DNA of 64,000 nt, from the NCBI GenBank assembly GCA_037176725.1, contig JAZBRS010000049.1, positions 37,316,001 to 37,380,000 on the forward strand, given 5' to 3'. The notes under the pieces are model-generated. The model saw only the letters and a program-made list of their open reading frames with translations. It was not told where the DNA came from and did not search any database. The position numbers and the translations under genes were made by a program. Origin of the DNA: Posidonia oceanica (lineage: Eukaryota > Streptophyta > Magnoliopsida > Alismatales > Posidoniaceae). Positions 11,152 to 21,357 of the stretch are shown here, piece after piece; the stretch's first letter is position 1, and each line of letters begins with the position of its first letter.

Positions 11152-12364
11152 TTGACATGCCTAGGGGATGGCCCAAGGGAGTCAAAACAATAACATGACG
11201 TGCCTAGGGGAAGACCCAAGGGAGTCGAAAATAAAAACATGACATGCCTAGGGGAAGACCCGAGGGAGTCGAAAATAAAAGCATGACGTGCCTAGGGGAA
11301 GACCCAAGGGAGTCGAAAGTAAAAAACATGACGTGCCTAGGGGAAGACCCAAGGGAGTCGAAAGTAAAAGCATGACATGCCTAGGGGAAGACCCAAGGGA
11401 GTCGAAAGCAAAAAACATGACATGCCTAGGGGAAGACCCAAGGGAGTCGAAAATAAAACATGACGTGCCTAGGGGATGGCTCAAGGGAGTCGAAAACAAC
11501 AACATGACGTGCCTAGAGGAAGACCCAAGGGAGTCGAAAGTAAAAACATGACGTGCCTAGGGGAAGACCCAAGGGAGTCGAAAATAAATGCATGATGTGC
11601 CTAGGGGAAGACCCAAGGGAGTCGAAAGTAAAAACATGACGTGCCTAGGGGAAGACCCAAGGGAGTCGAAAATAAATACATGACGCGCCTAGGTGAAGAC
11701 CCAAGGGAGTCGAAAGTAAAAACATGACGTGCCTAGGGGAAGACCCATGGGAGTCGAGAGCATGACGTGCCTAGGGGAAGACCCAAGGGAGTCGAAAGTA
11801 AAAACATGACGTGCCTAGGGGAAGACCCAAGGGAGTCGAGAGCATGATGTGCCTAGGAGAAGACCCAAGGGAGTCGAAAGTAAAAAAAATGACATGCCTA
11901 GGGGAAGACCCTAGGGAGTCGAAAGTAAAAACATGACGTGCCTAGGGGAAGACCCAAGGGAGTCGAAAGTAAAAACATGACGTGCCTAGGGGAAGACCCA
12001 AGAGAGTCGACATTAAAAACATGACGTGCCTAGGGGAAGACCCAAGGGAGTCGAAAGTAAAAACATGACATGCCTGGGGGAAGACCCAAGGGAGTCGAAA
12101 ATAAAAACATGACGTGCCTAGGGGTAGACCCAAGGGAGTCGAAAATAAAAATATGACGTGCCTAGGGGAAGACCCAAGGGAGTCGAAAGTAAAAACATGA
12201 CGTGCCTAGGGGAAGACCCAATGGAGTCGAAAGTAAAAACATGACGTGCCTAGGGGAAGACCCAAGGGAGTCGAAAGTAAAAGCATGACGTGCCTAGGGG
12301 AAGACCCAAGGGAGTCGAAAATATAAACATGACGTGCCTAGGGGAATACCCAAGGGAGTCGAAA
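11152..12364. repeat. Minisatellite, about 43-bp unit, roughly 27 copies
   Basis: Units of GTGCCTAGGGGAAGACCCAA, then GGGAGTCGAAA and a TAAAAACATGAC tail. Most copies differ by one or two bases, so it expanded recently. The equivalent array in B' (34413-35250) has about 19 copies. Confidence 0.92.
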
Positions 12365-12447
12365 AGGATACTTTTGGCTTTGCTTGCTTTGTTGACCCAG
12401 TTGTGCTCCGGGTTCTTGCTATTCTGCTCTCAATTCTGCTTTGACTT

Positions 12448-12531
12448 GTTGGACGCTTGATTGTTTGCGTTCAACATTGGATGCTTGAAGAACCGTGGCT
12501 AACGTTGGACGGCATTTTGGCCGTGTATAAC
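12448..12531. promoter_or_regulatory. Three tiled dyad modules upstream of P1
   Basis: Contiguous 28-bp modules at 12448, 12476 and 12504: GTTGGACGC...GCGTTCAAC, ATTGGATGC...GTGGCTAAC, GTTGGACGG...GTGTATAAC. They end about 100 bp upstream of a TATA-like site and 200 bp upstream of the P1 start codon. Confidence 0.75.
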
Positions 12532-12632
12532 GTCGCGAGACAGGCTACTGTCTTTCCTGTTCAGGCACCACCGTTTTGGCAGTAAATTCCCAATTTTCTT
12601 TGGGTTTCCCTTCCGATGAAGGCTCCATGGCC

Positions 12633-12639
12633 TATATTA
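12633..12639 (+). promoter_or_regulatory. TATA-like box of P1
   Basis: TATATTA about 90 bp upstream of the P1 ATG, spaced like the clear TATA boxes of P2 and P3. Confidence 0.35.
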
Positions 12640-12727
12640 GACCTCCTCTTGGCTTGAATCTTGTAGTTCAAACATTTATCTTCCTTCCCTTATTGATTTT
12701 TGCTTGCTAGGGCTTGTGCTTCTCCTC

Positions 12728-14080
12728 ATGGATTTGAGTGATATCCCACGTCATGCTTTCTAGGTGGCCGTCTTCTCCTCTCCTTCTGACATGATGCAAC
12801 TCTGGCTGGAGGCCATACCCAACCATTCGGCGAACCTGTTGGTGCATGAGAAGGTACTCCCTGTTTTCATCTTTTCCGCATACTCCCATTCTCGTACTTC
12901 TGCTGATTTTTCTTTACTTTATAGCCTCTATCTTCTGCCAACAACGATCGGGACTCGAAAGCCTATCAGTTGGATTGGGTTCAACAATTCCACTCTTGGG
13001 CTTTGAATAAGTACCCGGAACCGCTTGGGGGAGGCTGGTCTCTGTCAGGCCCTTCACCAGCTGCGGCAGCCTGTTGACTGGAAGGCGCTCTTCGGCCTCT
13101 GTGGGTTGTGGAATCCCTTGACTCATACGTTCTTTTCTTCTTCTGGGGAATTGACCATTCTTTTGGAGGAGGTTAGTGCCCTCCTAGGTACTTGACATGC
13201 CGACCCATCCATTTACTGCAGGGATGCCTACCTTTTGCCAATCGGGGTGGTAGGTTCCTTTTCTCTCTTAAAGTGCATCTTCGGCTCTGTTGTTGTGCTG
13301 AGGGACCTGGTGCTGGATGGCTGTATCAAACTCTCCTCTTTGTGGAAATTTTTCTGGAAACAGCGTGACAGCATCTGCTCTGAGGCTTCTTGCTTGGAAT
13401 GCATCTTCATTCTGATCGGGGGACTGGTGCTCTTCCCAAATGAAGCTCTGACTATTAGTGCCTACCATGCTGAGCTCATGTGCATCTGCGTGCGCAACCC
13501 GGAGAAGTATTTGAGTTAGTCTGTTTTGGCTTTTACCATCCGGGGCTTATCCAGTGCCTGCCTCGGGGGGCCATTCTTTGGCTCACCGTTCCTAGTTCTG
13601 CGCTGGCTGGAGGAGCACTTTCTTCTGTCTGCTTTTGATGCTAGCCTTCCCTTGGAGGAGCTCATTCGCCGCTTATGCGCCTGTGAGGTCAAATCCCAAA
13701 TGGATTCCTTCAGTCCCCCCTCGTCTTTCAGGACAGTGTTTGACCCGGAGTATTTCCTGATGCTGATTGGGGCGACCGAGTTTGTGAGGTACAACCCTCA
13801 GTGCTGCTTCTCAATGCTGGGTACTCCTCGGGCTATACCTCCCTTGCCGCGCTTCTCTGATATGATTCTCCCATGCTTGAGGGACACTCCTGGGGACATC
13901 ATCCAGGTCATCTATCAGGCTGGTACTTGGGACAGGAAGGGGCAAAACCGAGTCCTTTCTGCATGGGAGAACTCAAATGCAGACCGTGAAGTCATTTCTC
14001 TTGCAACTTATGATGCTTGGTACGAGGGCGTGCGTCCTAAATTATTTATTGAATTTCCTTCAAAAAGACAGAAGATGTAG
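12728..14080 (+). pseudogene. P1: antisense plant-mobile-domain gene, disrupted
   Basis: PMD proteins (the MAIN/MAIL1-related 'aminotransferase-like, plant mobile domain' family) act in nuclear gene silencing and expression control in Arabidopsis and also occur in transposons. Exon 1 (12728-12853, phase 0) carries MQLWLEAIPNHSANLLVHEK. A GT-AG intron (12854-12924) follows, then exon 2 with HSWALNKYPEPL and the PMD core: the WNPLTHTFFSSSGELTILLEEVSALLG block at about 13095-13190, ILIGGLVLFPNEALTISAYH near 13410, FGSPFLVLRWLEEHF near 13570 and GATEFVRYNPQ near 13770. It ends in a basic KRQKM tail. Lesions are a TAG at 12761-12763, a frameshift near 13030, a TGA at 13193-13195 and a TAG at 13517-13519. 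It lies antisense to B, between the minisatellites and P2. Probably inactive in this copy. Confidence 0.75.
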
Positions 14081-14198
14081 TTAGAAATGTATCACTTATC
14101 ATCAATAAAATTTATTTCGTCTCTTTGGTCCCTTTTGAATGAATTTGTATGAGTTGATGAGAATATCAGAATTCAGAATACTTCCCTGAACTTAAAGC

Positions 14199-14345
14199 GT
14201 TGTACGCTCAAAATGGAGTGTCCAACATTATACGCTGGAAAGCCAGCAGCTAACGTTTTAACTCGCAAAACGTTGAACACGTAATAGGGCGCGTATAACA
14301 TCCTTTCTTCCCGAGGCATTGGACGCTGGGAATCACGCGTACAAC
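14199..14345. promoter_or_regulatory. Four dyad modules upstream of P2
   Basis: 28-bp modules at 14199, 14227, 14272 and 14318; the first two are contiguous. Examples are GTTGTACGC...GTGTCCAAC and ATTGGACGC...GCGTACAAC. The last ends 9 bp before the TATA box of P2. Confidence 0.8.
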
Positions 14346-14354
14346 GTTGAAAGG

Positions 14355-14360
14355 TATAAA
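14355..14360 (+). promoter_or_regulatory. TATA box of P2
   Basis: GGTATAAAACCC, about 106 bp upstream of the chosen ATG at 14461. It gives P2 its own promoter, antisense to the element and directly next to the dyad modules. Confidence 0.6.
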
Positions 14361-14460
14361 ACCCTCGTCCTACACTGCGGGTGGCCATCTAGTCTTCTTC
14401 CCTTCTTCTTCTCCGGCGACAGCAACCTCTCCGGCGACCTTCTTCCCCATTCCGACGAAC

Positions 14461-17400
14461 ATGGAGAGGCACATATCACAGTTTTACACTAGGACGGCCA
14501 AACGAGCTCGGACCGGCCCTTCCCCTTTCGACGAGACGGTGTTGGAGGCGACAGCTGGGGCTGCTGCGGCACGGGACATGGTGGCGAGGGCGGCGGGAGG
14601 TGCTAGCGAGGTCGTGGCAGGCGGCAGCGAGGCTGTGGCAACGAGTTCGGTGGCTGCCGTGGGTGGTTCCGCGAAGGCCAAGGTGGTGGTTGGCGACGAC
14701 GCCGTGGAAGCGGAGGCGACGGCCAGTGAGGCCACCGTGGGGGAGGGCTCTAGTTCCGGGGAGGACGGAGAGACGACGGCGAAGGCGGTCTCCGGTTCCA
14801 GCACTTCCTTCAGTTTGGAGGATTCAAAGGAGACAGTCTCAGAGGCGAGGCCTGAGGTCAGCCTAGACGAGGCGGGGCCTTCGGAGGTGCCCGAGGCGAG
14901 GCCAGTCGACCCTTTCCTTGTGCAGTTTGGCGAGGACGACGGTTGGTGGCGGAACATGGTTGACTTCGTCCGACGGGAGGCGGAGGGCGTCACGAGGGAT
15001 CCCCAAAGACGAGGTGCAGGCGTCGGGACCGCGTAGGGACGCATCCCGATCAGAGTACGCTACTGCCACACTGGCTTCTAGGGGCCTGGTATACATTTTT
15101 CATTCTTTTCTCCTTATTTTGTTCAATTATTTCATCCTGACTGATAGTTCTCCTGCTTGCTTGTAGAGTCGAGCACCGGCCGTGACCCGCTGCTACTGGG
15201 GTCAGGTCCGCCGGTCCTACGTTTTGTTGGCTTCTTTCCAGCAGGAGCGTCTAGTTCGGATGGGAATTGGGCATTTCTTGTCCATCCCGGACTTTCCCCT
15301 CCGTCTGATGTTGCTAGAGGCGGTTGCAGAGTGGTGGAGCTTTCGGACGAGCTCGATTGTTACGTGGGCGGGTGAGTTTGTCCTTTCCCTTGAGGACATG
15401 GCGCGGCTGACTAGTCTCCGAGTCATGGGCAGACCGGTGACAGGGAGGGTGCGCCTGAGTTACTCAGTTTTGGCGTAGGAGCTTGTTGAACGCCAGTTAG
15501 CCATGAGTGGGGAGCAGCTTGTGGTGATCACTTCCACGGTTCACCGGGTGAGTGAGCTAGCGGAGACAGTTGACGGACTGAGTGTGGAGGCTGACCAGCA
15601 GCTGCGGGCCTTCCTCTTGGTACTGTTCGGGGAGGTGCTCTTCTCGCACTCCTCCTCGAAGCTCTCGGCGTGGTTCCTTCCTCTTCTGGTGGACCTGGAG
15701 CGTGTGGGAGAGTACGCCTGGGGTGCGGCGAGCTTGGCGCACCTGTACTCCACCCTATACCGCTTCACCGACGGTAGTTCACGCCAGCTGGGCGGGAACC
15801 TGCCCTTCCTTCAGGTAAATCTACATATTTAAGCTTGTATTGGATATTATATTCTTGCTAACAGCTTCCTTGTTTTGTGTGCAGATGTGGGCATGGGACC
15901 ACTTCGCCTTTCTGCGTCCTGCCCCTCCTTCGGTTCCTCCTACCGATGTCCCCTTTCCTTGGGGACTGTTTTGGGCTACTGCTGAACAGGCCCTTGAGCC
16001 AGCAGATGACAACCGCTATGTCGGTCGTCTGCTTTTCGAGCTTCTTGTCCCGACTCAGGTAACTTGCTTCTTTCAACTTCTGTTTATTTGTTTATGCTGC
16101 TTGCTGACATGTATTGCTCTTTTCAGGTGGTTTGGCGTCCCTACGCTGAGGGGGAGCATGCGGACGTCCCCGAGACTGCCCATGATCGGGCCATTTTCGA
16201 CCGGGACGTATGGATCCACTGTTGGAACCACTGCCACTTCCAGCAGATTGGTAGGGCGCTACGACAGCTAGGGCACCGGCAGACTCGGCCTTCACCTCCT
16301 ACTCATCGAGTTTGGCAAGAGACACGTAGCAGGGGCAGCCGTGCTCGCCACTGGGTGGACGTCTACGGTCCACAGCTCCTAGACTGGGCCCGTCATGGTT
16401 CCCCCGCTTCAATGGATGCTACAGAGGAGGACGAGGCGGAGTGGGTAGACAGGGAGTTTTCTTCTCTGATGATCTTCCACCGGTCTCATTTCCTTGGGCA
16501 CGGGAACCTTCCTTTGGGGGACATAGATCCCAGGGAGGCGGTGGTTTCCCGTGCGGCCCTGTTGGAGGAGGTTCAGTCTTCTCGAGCCCAGCTGGAGATA
16601 GCAGTGAGCTTCTGAATTTCATTTTGTAGACTGTTAATTCAATTTGGCTAACTTGCTTTCTTTCTTTGCAGCTCAAGGCGGTTGATGAGCGGGCTCAGTA
16701 GGAGCGCCACTTGACCCAGCAGCTCTCCGTTCTAACTGGGGAGATTGACCGTCTACGGGCCTCTGCCTCTCAGGTATTTTCACAAGTAGCTTTTATAGTT
16801 TGGTTGTGAATTGCCGTTGACTTGAATCTTCCTTTTCAACCTTCGACTAGCAGCGCTTCTCCTCCGGACTGCTCAGAGGAGATCTCCCATCTCCAGGAGA
16901 AGGTAAATATGCTTTCATTTTGTTTCTGCTTTTGAAATTCCCTTGGTCCTGATGCCATTGCTTGTAGGTCGCTTATCTAGAGGGCGAGCTGAGGGAGCGG
17001 GCTGGTGGCTTTATAGCCGCCAGCTCTATCGGGAGATTAGAGGAGCTGGGGGGGACAGTCGCTGCTAGTAGTGCTCGAATCCGGAAGCTGGAGCGGCAGG
17101 TGGCTGATAGGGACACTGAGATTGCCCGATCTCAGGTGATATGATTTAATTCAGTGCTTCTTTATGTCTTCCATGTCCTTGCTTATATCTGATATTTTAG
17201 GCTGCTTCTCTTCTCAGGGCACGACGAGTGTTATCTCCTAGCTCGAGCTTGAGCTTGGGCACTACCGGAGGTTTGCTTTTTCAGCTGGTGCCAGGCTTGG
17301 GGAGCGTGTTCCTTCTGTATTGAGTAGCCGGTCGGGCAGCCACCGTTCTCGGTCTGTTTCCAGGGCCCCGTCAGGCGTTTCGGTTCGACAGTCGCCTCGT

Positions 17401-17472
17401 CCCCCTACTGCCGCTTCTCCGGCTCCTGCTCCTACTTCGGCTCCTGAGAGTGAGGGAGAGAGTGCTTCCTAG
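14461..17472 (+). pseudogene. P2: eight-exon antisense PMD gene with coiled-coil tail, disrupted
   Basis: The ATG at 14461 (MERHISQFYTRTAKRARTG) is chosen over 14347 because it lies downstream of the TATA box and aligns with the A copy. Exons by GT-AG signals: 14461-15088, 15167-15814, 15885-16058, 16127-16603, 16672-16773, about 16852-16902, 16968-17135, 17201-17472. Most keep phase 0. Exon 1 is an acidic, Ala/Glu/Ser-rich N-terminus. Exon 2 holds the PMD start (LMLLEAVAEWW...GEFVLSLEDMARLTSL) and exons 3-4 the rest (WAWDHF, VVWRPY, HCWNHC). Exons 5-7 give heptad-like Leu/Glu/Arg-rich coiled coil, and exon 8 a Ser/Pro/Arg-rich tail. Lesions: a frameshift near 14990, a TAG at 15476-15478, a TAG at 16699-16701, and shifts near 16851 and 17280. 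The splice sites are better preserved than the frame. Confidence 0.75.
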
Positions 17473-17953
17473 CTTTTGTACTTTAAGGGTATGCCCCGGT
17501 GACTTTGTAGAACAATTGTATAGTTTGAAATGATATAGATTTCTGCACACTCAGTAAACTTGTCAAATACTTCTTTTAAATTACCTTTCTCAAAGCCAAA
17601 GTGAGCTTAAGTGACCAATATGGTAAAATAATGGCCCTTAATTCAAATTAACTTGAAACCAGCATATTCAAGTGAAATAGTATGTAAATGACATAATTAT
17701 AAGGAAAGAATTCACTTGGAAGCTTAAGAATTGAATTTTGAAGTCGCCGACGCCTTAACGAGCCATTTATTTGATGAAACAAGCAACCAGAGATTCCGAC
17801 TAGCCCGGATGTCCAAAAAAATATGAAACTAACGCTCACACGTGTATTTTAACTTAGTTAAACCTCTGGAATGGGCAAAACGAGCGCATGCAACTCAATC
17901 ACGGATCAGGGGGCAATCTAGTTAAGTTCAGTAACTTAAGTCACTGATAAAAT
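17473..17953. other. P2-P3 spacer
   Basis: AT-rich sequence with no gene; it presumably holds the P2 polyadenylation region. I saw no repeat besides the dyad modules that follow. Confidence 0.5.
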
Positions 17954-18084
17954 GTTATACGCCTCATCTGCTGCGGCCAACATTATCCGCTTCAATGTCT
18001 ACGTCCAATGCCGGTAGCTGCTCTAAACATTATACGCGTCAAATGGCACGGCTAACGTTGGACGCACATCGTCTCGCGTACAAC
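17954..18084. promoter_or_regulatory. Four dyad modules upstream of P3
   Basis: 28-bp modules at 17954 and 17982 (contiguous), then after 19 bp at 18029 and 18057 (contiguous): GTTATACGC...GCGGCCAAC, ATTATCCGC...ACGTCCAAT, ATTATACGC...ACGGCTAAC, GTTGGACGC...GCGTACAAC. The pair-gap-pair layout recurs at 19816-19942. Confidence 0.8.
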
Positions 18085-18196
18085 GAAGTGAGCTCAGAAA
18101 CTTTTCTTTCCTTTTCTGTTCTTGTCTAATCTTCCGGAATGCTTGCGAAATTTTCTCAATGTCCGCGTGAAAGATTTCCGACGATCCTCCTGTGCT

Positions 18197-18203
18197 TATA
18201 AAA
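18197..18203 (+). promoter_or_regulatory. TATA box of P3
   Basis: TATAAAA 105 bp upstream of the P3 ATG and about 110 bp downstream of the last dyad module. Confidence 0.6.
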
Positions 18204-18301
18204 GCTTGGCCACCCCTTTGATTTTCATGCATACTTGCTCCTTTTTCTCTCTACTGATTTCTTCCTGATTTGTGCTTCTTCCTTCCCTCTCTTTTGCTTT
18301 C

Positions 18302-19639
18302 ATGGCTTCTAACTCAGTCTCCAATGTCTTCATGCACAACAAGAAGGGGGTCGTAAAACCTTTGGAAGAGATTGAAGGGCATATGATGTCCCTTATCAAG
18401 ACAGGGAAGGTATGATTCTCTTCATTGGTCCCTTCATATTCCTTTGTTCCTCATGCTTTTGAATTTCTTTGCAGGAAATCCTCAATTTTACCAAGACACC
18501 TTGCTTTGACAATGACTTCCCCTACTACTCCACTTGGGTGAAGGATTTTGTGCTCTGGGCTCGAGAGAGGAGATCTGTTTTGGCCCGTACGTGCTTTGAT
18601 GGACTTCTGGATTTATTGGGCACTAACTTGGACTGGCCCCTGCTTCATGCCTCATGCGCCTTCTGGAGTCCTGAGACTCATACTTTCTTCTTTGGGGGTT
18701 GTGAGACGACAATCCTAGTAGAGGATGTTCACGGCCTGCTTGGTGTAACTCAGATTGGAGCGGCCCGGCCAGATATTGACTTCCCATTGCCGCATGGAAC
18801 AACAGATATGCAAACATATATAGACCGTATCTTCACCCTTCCGCCTACCTTCCCAGTGATCAGAGGTCGCAGGCTCAACTTGGTGCATTTGTACTTCAGC
18901 TTCCGGCAGATTGAGGACTCTGCCTCCCAGGATCAGCTGCTGGTGTGTCTACATTTACTGATTGGAGGCCTCACTTTATTTGTCACCAAGGATTTCTCCT
19001 TGGATGTCTATCATACTGAGTTCTTGATAGGTCTTACTGAGCATTTCTGGCACTCTCCTTCAGTGGCCATTCTTGCTGCCACATATCTTGGCCTGACCAG
19101 CGTTTCCATTGGAGGAGATTTTGTAGGCTCTCCTTCCTTCTTTCCAAGTGGCTGCAGGTCCATTTCCCGAGGCTTGGGCCTGTGAAGACAGATTTGATTG
19201 AGGAAAGGGTTTGCTCTTTGTCTGTTGCCCTTATTGACATTTTCGCGCCTTCCACGTCCCTTTCTCATAAGTACCAGGCGCGAGGTTCTTCAGTTGAGTT
19301 GGAGCTGATAGGGCCCACCCACTTTGTAGTGTACAACTCCCATGCTGCTTCGAGATGGTGGGGCAGAAGAAAGGGGTGCTGCCTCGGCTGAGCTTTATTC
19401 CTCGTATTCGGGTCCGGGAGCGCAGTCTTCCATCTGATGCCGTAATGGTGTACTACATTCGGGCTCTCTGGTTGTCTCTGGACCGCCATGATGATTCAAA
19501 GAGGCCATCAACTGCTCCTTGCTGCCTACCACGGGAGGATGCGCACTGGAAGTGGTATTTAAAGCTACCGCCCAAGCCCGAGGAGTGGGTTGAAGCGACG
19601 GGCGTGCTGCGCAGGAAAAGGAAGAAGATGGTTAGATAG
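18302..19639 (+). pseudogene. P3: antisense plant-mobile-domain gene, two frameshifts
   Basis: Exon 1 (18302-18409) encodes 36 codons from MASNSVSNVF. A GT-AG intron (18410-18474) is followed by exon 2 in phase. Exon 2 is open for about 230 codons and shows the PMD order clearly: CAFWSPETHTFFFGGCETTI...LVEDVHGLLGVT at about 18655-18755, then LLIGGLTLFVTKDFSLDVYH near 18955 and FVGSPSF near 19125. A 1-bp loss there moves the reading into SKWLQVHFPRLGPV, and a second 1-bp loss near 19350 moves it into the C-terminus with VYYIRALWLSLD and a basic RRKRKKMVR end (nuclear-localisation-like). There are no in-frame stops other than those caused by the shifts, so it is the best preserved of the three. 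P1 and P3 share length and architecture; P2 is longer with a coiled coil. It is antisense to B, 1.7 kb from the integrase end. Confidence 0.8.
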
Positions 19640-19815
19640 GCAATCTTTTATTTTTGGGGACCATGTATCTTTTCAAGGGAATATATATATATTTCATTTT
19701 TCATCATTGCTCATGTGTTTTGGATTGTTCTGAGTTTAGGAATACTCCCTAGTGGCTTTGATATTTGATCAAGGGCTCTCTGTCCAAAATCTACAGTTTA
19801 AGTCACAGTTAAAAC

Positions 19816-19942
19816 GTAAGACGCTCAATATGGCCCTTATAACGTAAGACGCGTGATGTCAGGCGTCCAACATCCCTCTGTTGATCGTTATACGCTTCAG
19901 ATGGCGCGTCCAACGTTGGACGCTGATATTTACACGTTTAAC
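19816..19942. promoter_or_regulatory. Four dyad modules between P3 and integrase
   Basis: 28-bp modules at 19816, 19844, 19887 and 19915 (pair, 15-bp gap, pair). The right half of the third and left half of the fourth form a perfect 18-bp palindrome GCGTCCAACGTTGGACGC at 19906-19923. Confidence 0.85.
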
Positions 19943-21357
19943 GCCCCTGGACAGTTTTCCTACGTTACCTTAGAAAATTTGTTAGTCCATCTAGGGGTAT
20001 GATTGCCCCTAGTCCAAAGTGCCTTTTGGAAACTCAGAAATATCTTTAACACTGTGAAATCAACATGGTCACAAAAACACTTGGTAACAACCTATATACA
20101 ATGCATACTTTAAGCAAACCTAATGCAATGAATGGGAAAGAAGAAGTTAAGGGAAACTTAGGTTTTGAATAACAAGTATTGGCCTCAGCTTTATTATCTA
20201 AAGATGATATGCCAAACGAGGGACTGTCTCTTCTTGAGATCCCAGTCTTAGCTCGTAGGCGAATACCAAGCGACCGTCCTGAATAGGAGTGGTCGAGTAC
20301 GACGCGGAGTCGTAAAATGTCCTAGATTTCGCATCACTGGCCTTTACTTGTTATCAGTTTCATGAGATGATGTTGGTTGGGTAAATTTTACCCTATTCAC
20401 TATTTTTGGATTTTTGATTTTATCATTTTTTTGATTTTTGACTTTATCATTTTTTTGGATTTTGGATTTTTGATTTTTCTGGATTTTTTATTTTATCATT
20501 TTTTTGATTTTTGATTTATCTTTTTTTTTTGGGTTTTTGATTTTATCATTTTTTTGATTTTTGATTTTATTATTTTTTTGATTTTTGATTTTATGGGAGA
20601 TGAAGAATCCTCCTGGAAGTTGGGAAACTAGAGACCTCATGGTTGGAAAACCTTGGCAGTTTGGTCCTTTGTGCATCCTAGAGTTAGAAAATACCACGGG
20701 CTTGCTTTGGCACCTAACTGCCCCTAGACCTAGGCCTCTGCCCCTTGCCTCTTAGTGTACAGTGCAGGATGTGGGTAGAAGGAAAGTCCATGCCCTATCC
20801 TAAGATGTTGGCTGAAGATTTGAAGCCTAAACCCCTCCTAGTTCAAGGTTGATTCCTACTACGCTTAGTATTCCCCAGCTTTTCAGTTTTAACTCTTGGA
20901 CAGCTTCTTTGCTGCCGTCTTTTCCACTCTCTTTCTTTTCCTTGCACATGGACAACTTCTTTGCTGCCTTCTTTTCTGATCCTTTTTGCTTTCTTTTCTG
21001 GGTACTTTGGCAAGTAGTCTCACCCCTTCTGAGTGCTCGGTCAATGGATACTTATTCCTTGACGAACCGAGACACTCTTTCAATTGGTACACTCCCCTCT
21101 TTTCTGTGCTTCTAGGTTTCGGCTTTAGATGCCTACCAAATTTGTACTAGGGTAACGCGTCTAACTCGAGGGATGTGTGTGGACTTGTTATTCATGAACC
21201 GGGAGGGGGCTCCTTATGATTTGCCTCTATCTCAGTGTGGGATCATTTCCTTTCCTTCTCCCACAAGGTGTTTGTGGGGTGAGGCTAAGGCAAGATTCCT
21301 AGGCTTCAACAGCAGAGGGCCCATGAGCACGGGAAGTCTAATGGCTCAGTGTGCATA
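19943..21357 (-). other. Element B 3' untranslated region after integrase
   Basis: No coding evidence. In element sense it holds GCAAAGAAG...GTCCAA-type repeats (about 20890-21000) and an A-rich tract made of AAAAAATCAAAAATCAAAA (20395-20596). Both features recur at the same relative place in C (37850-38490) and D (49140-49890). Confidence 0.6.
20395..20596 (-). repeat. A-rich TCAAAAAT tract downstream of pol (B)
   Basis: Simple-sequence tract reading A-rich in element sense. Homologous in position to 37850-37975 in C and 49640-49890 in D. Confidence 0.7.

Noticed and set aside
10343..11193. Overlapping frames of 60-169 codons rich in LCSGDLCFGVP
   Set aside because: Read-through of the GGTTATGCTCCGGGGATC minisatellite.
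11248..12133. Frames on both strands in the 43-bp array, superficially like a CRISPR repeat-spacer series
   Set aside because: No unique spacers; the full unit is repeated, and this is plant DNA.
14484..15044. 186-codon minus-strand frame opposite P2 exon 1
   Set aside because: Shadow of the GC-rich coding strand; P2 has splice sites, a TATA box and a homologue in A.
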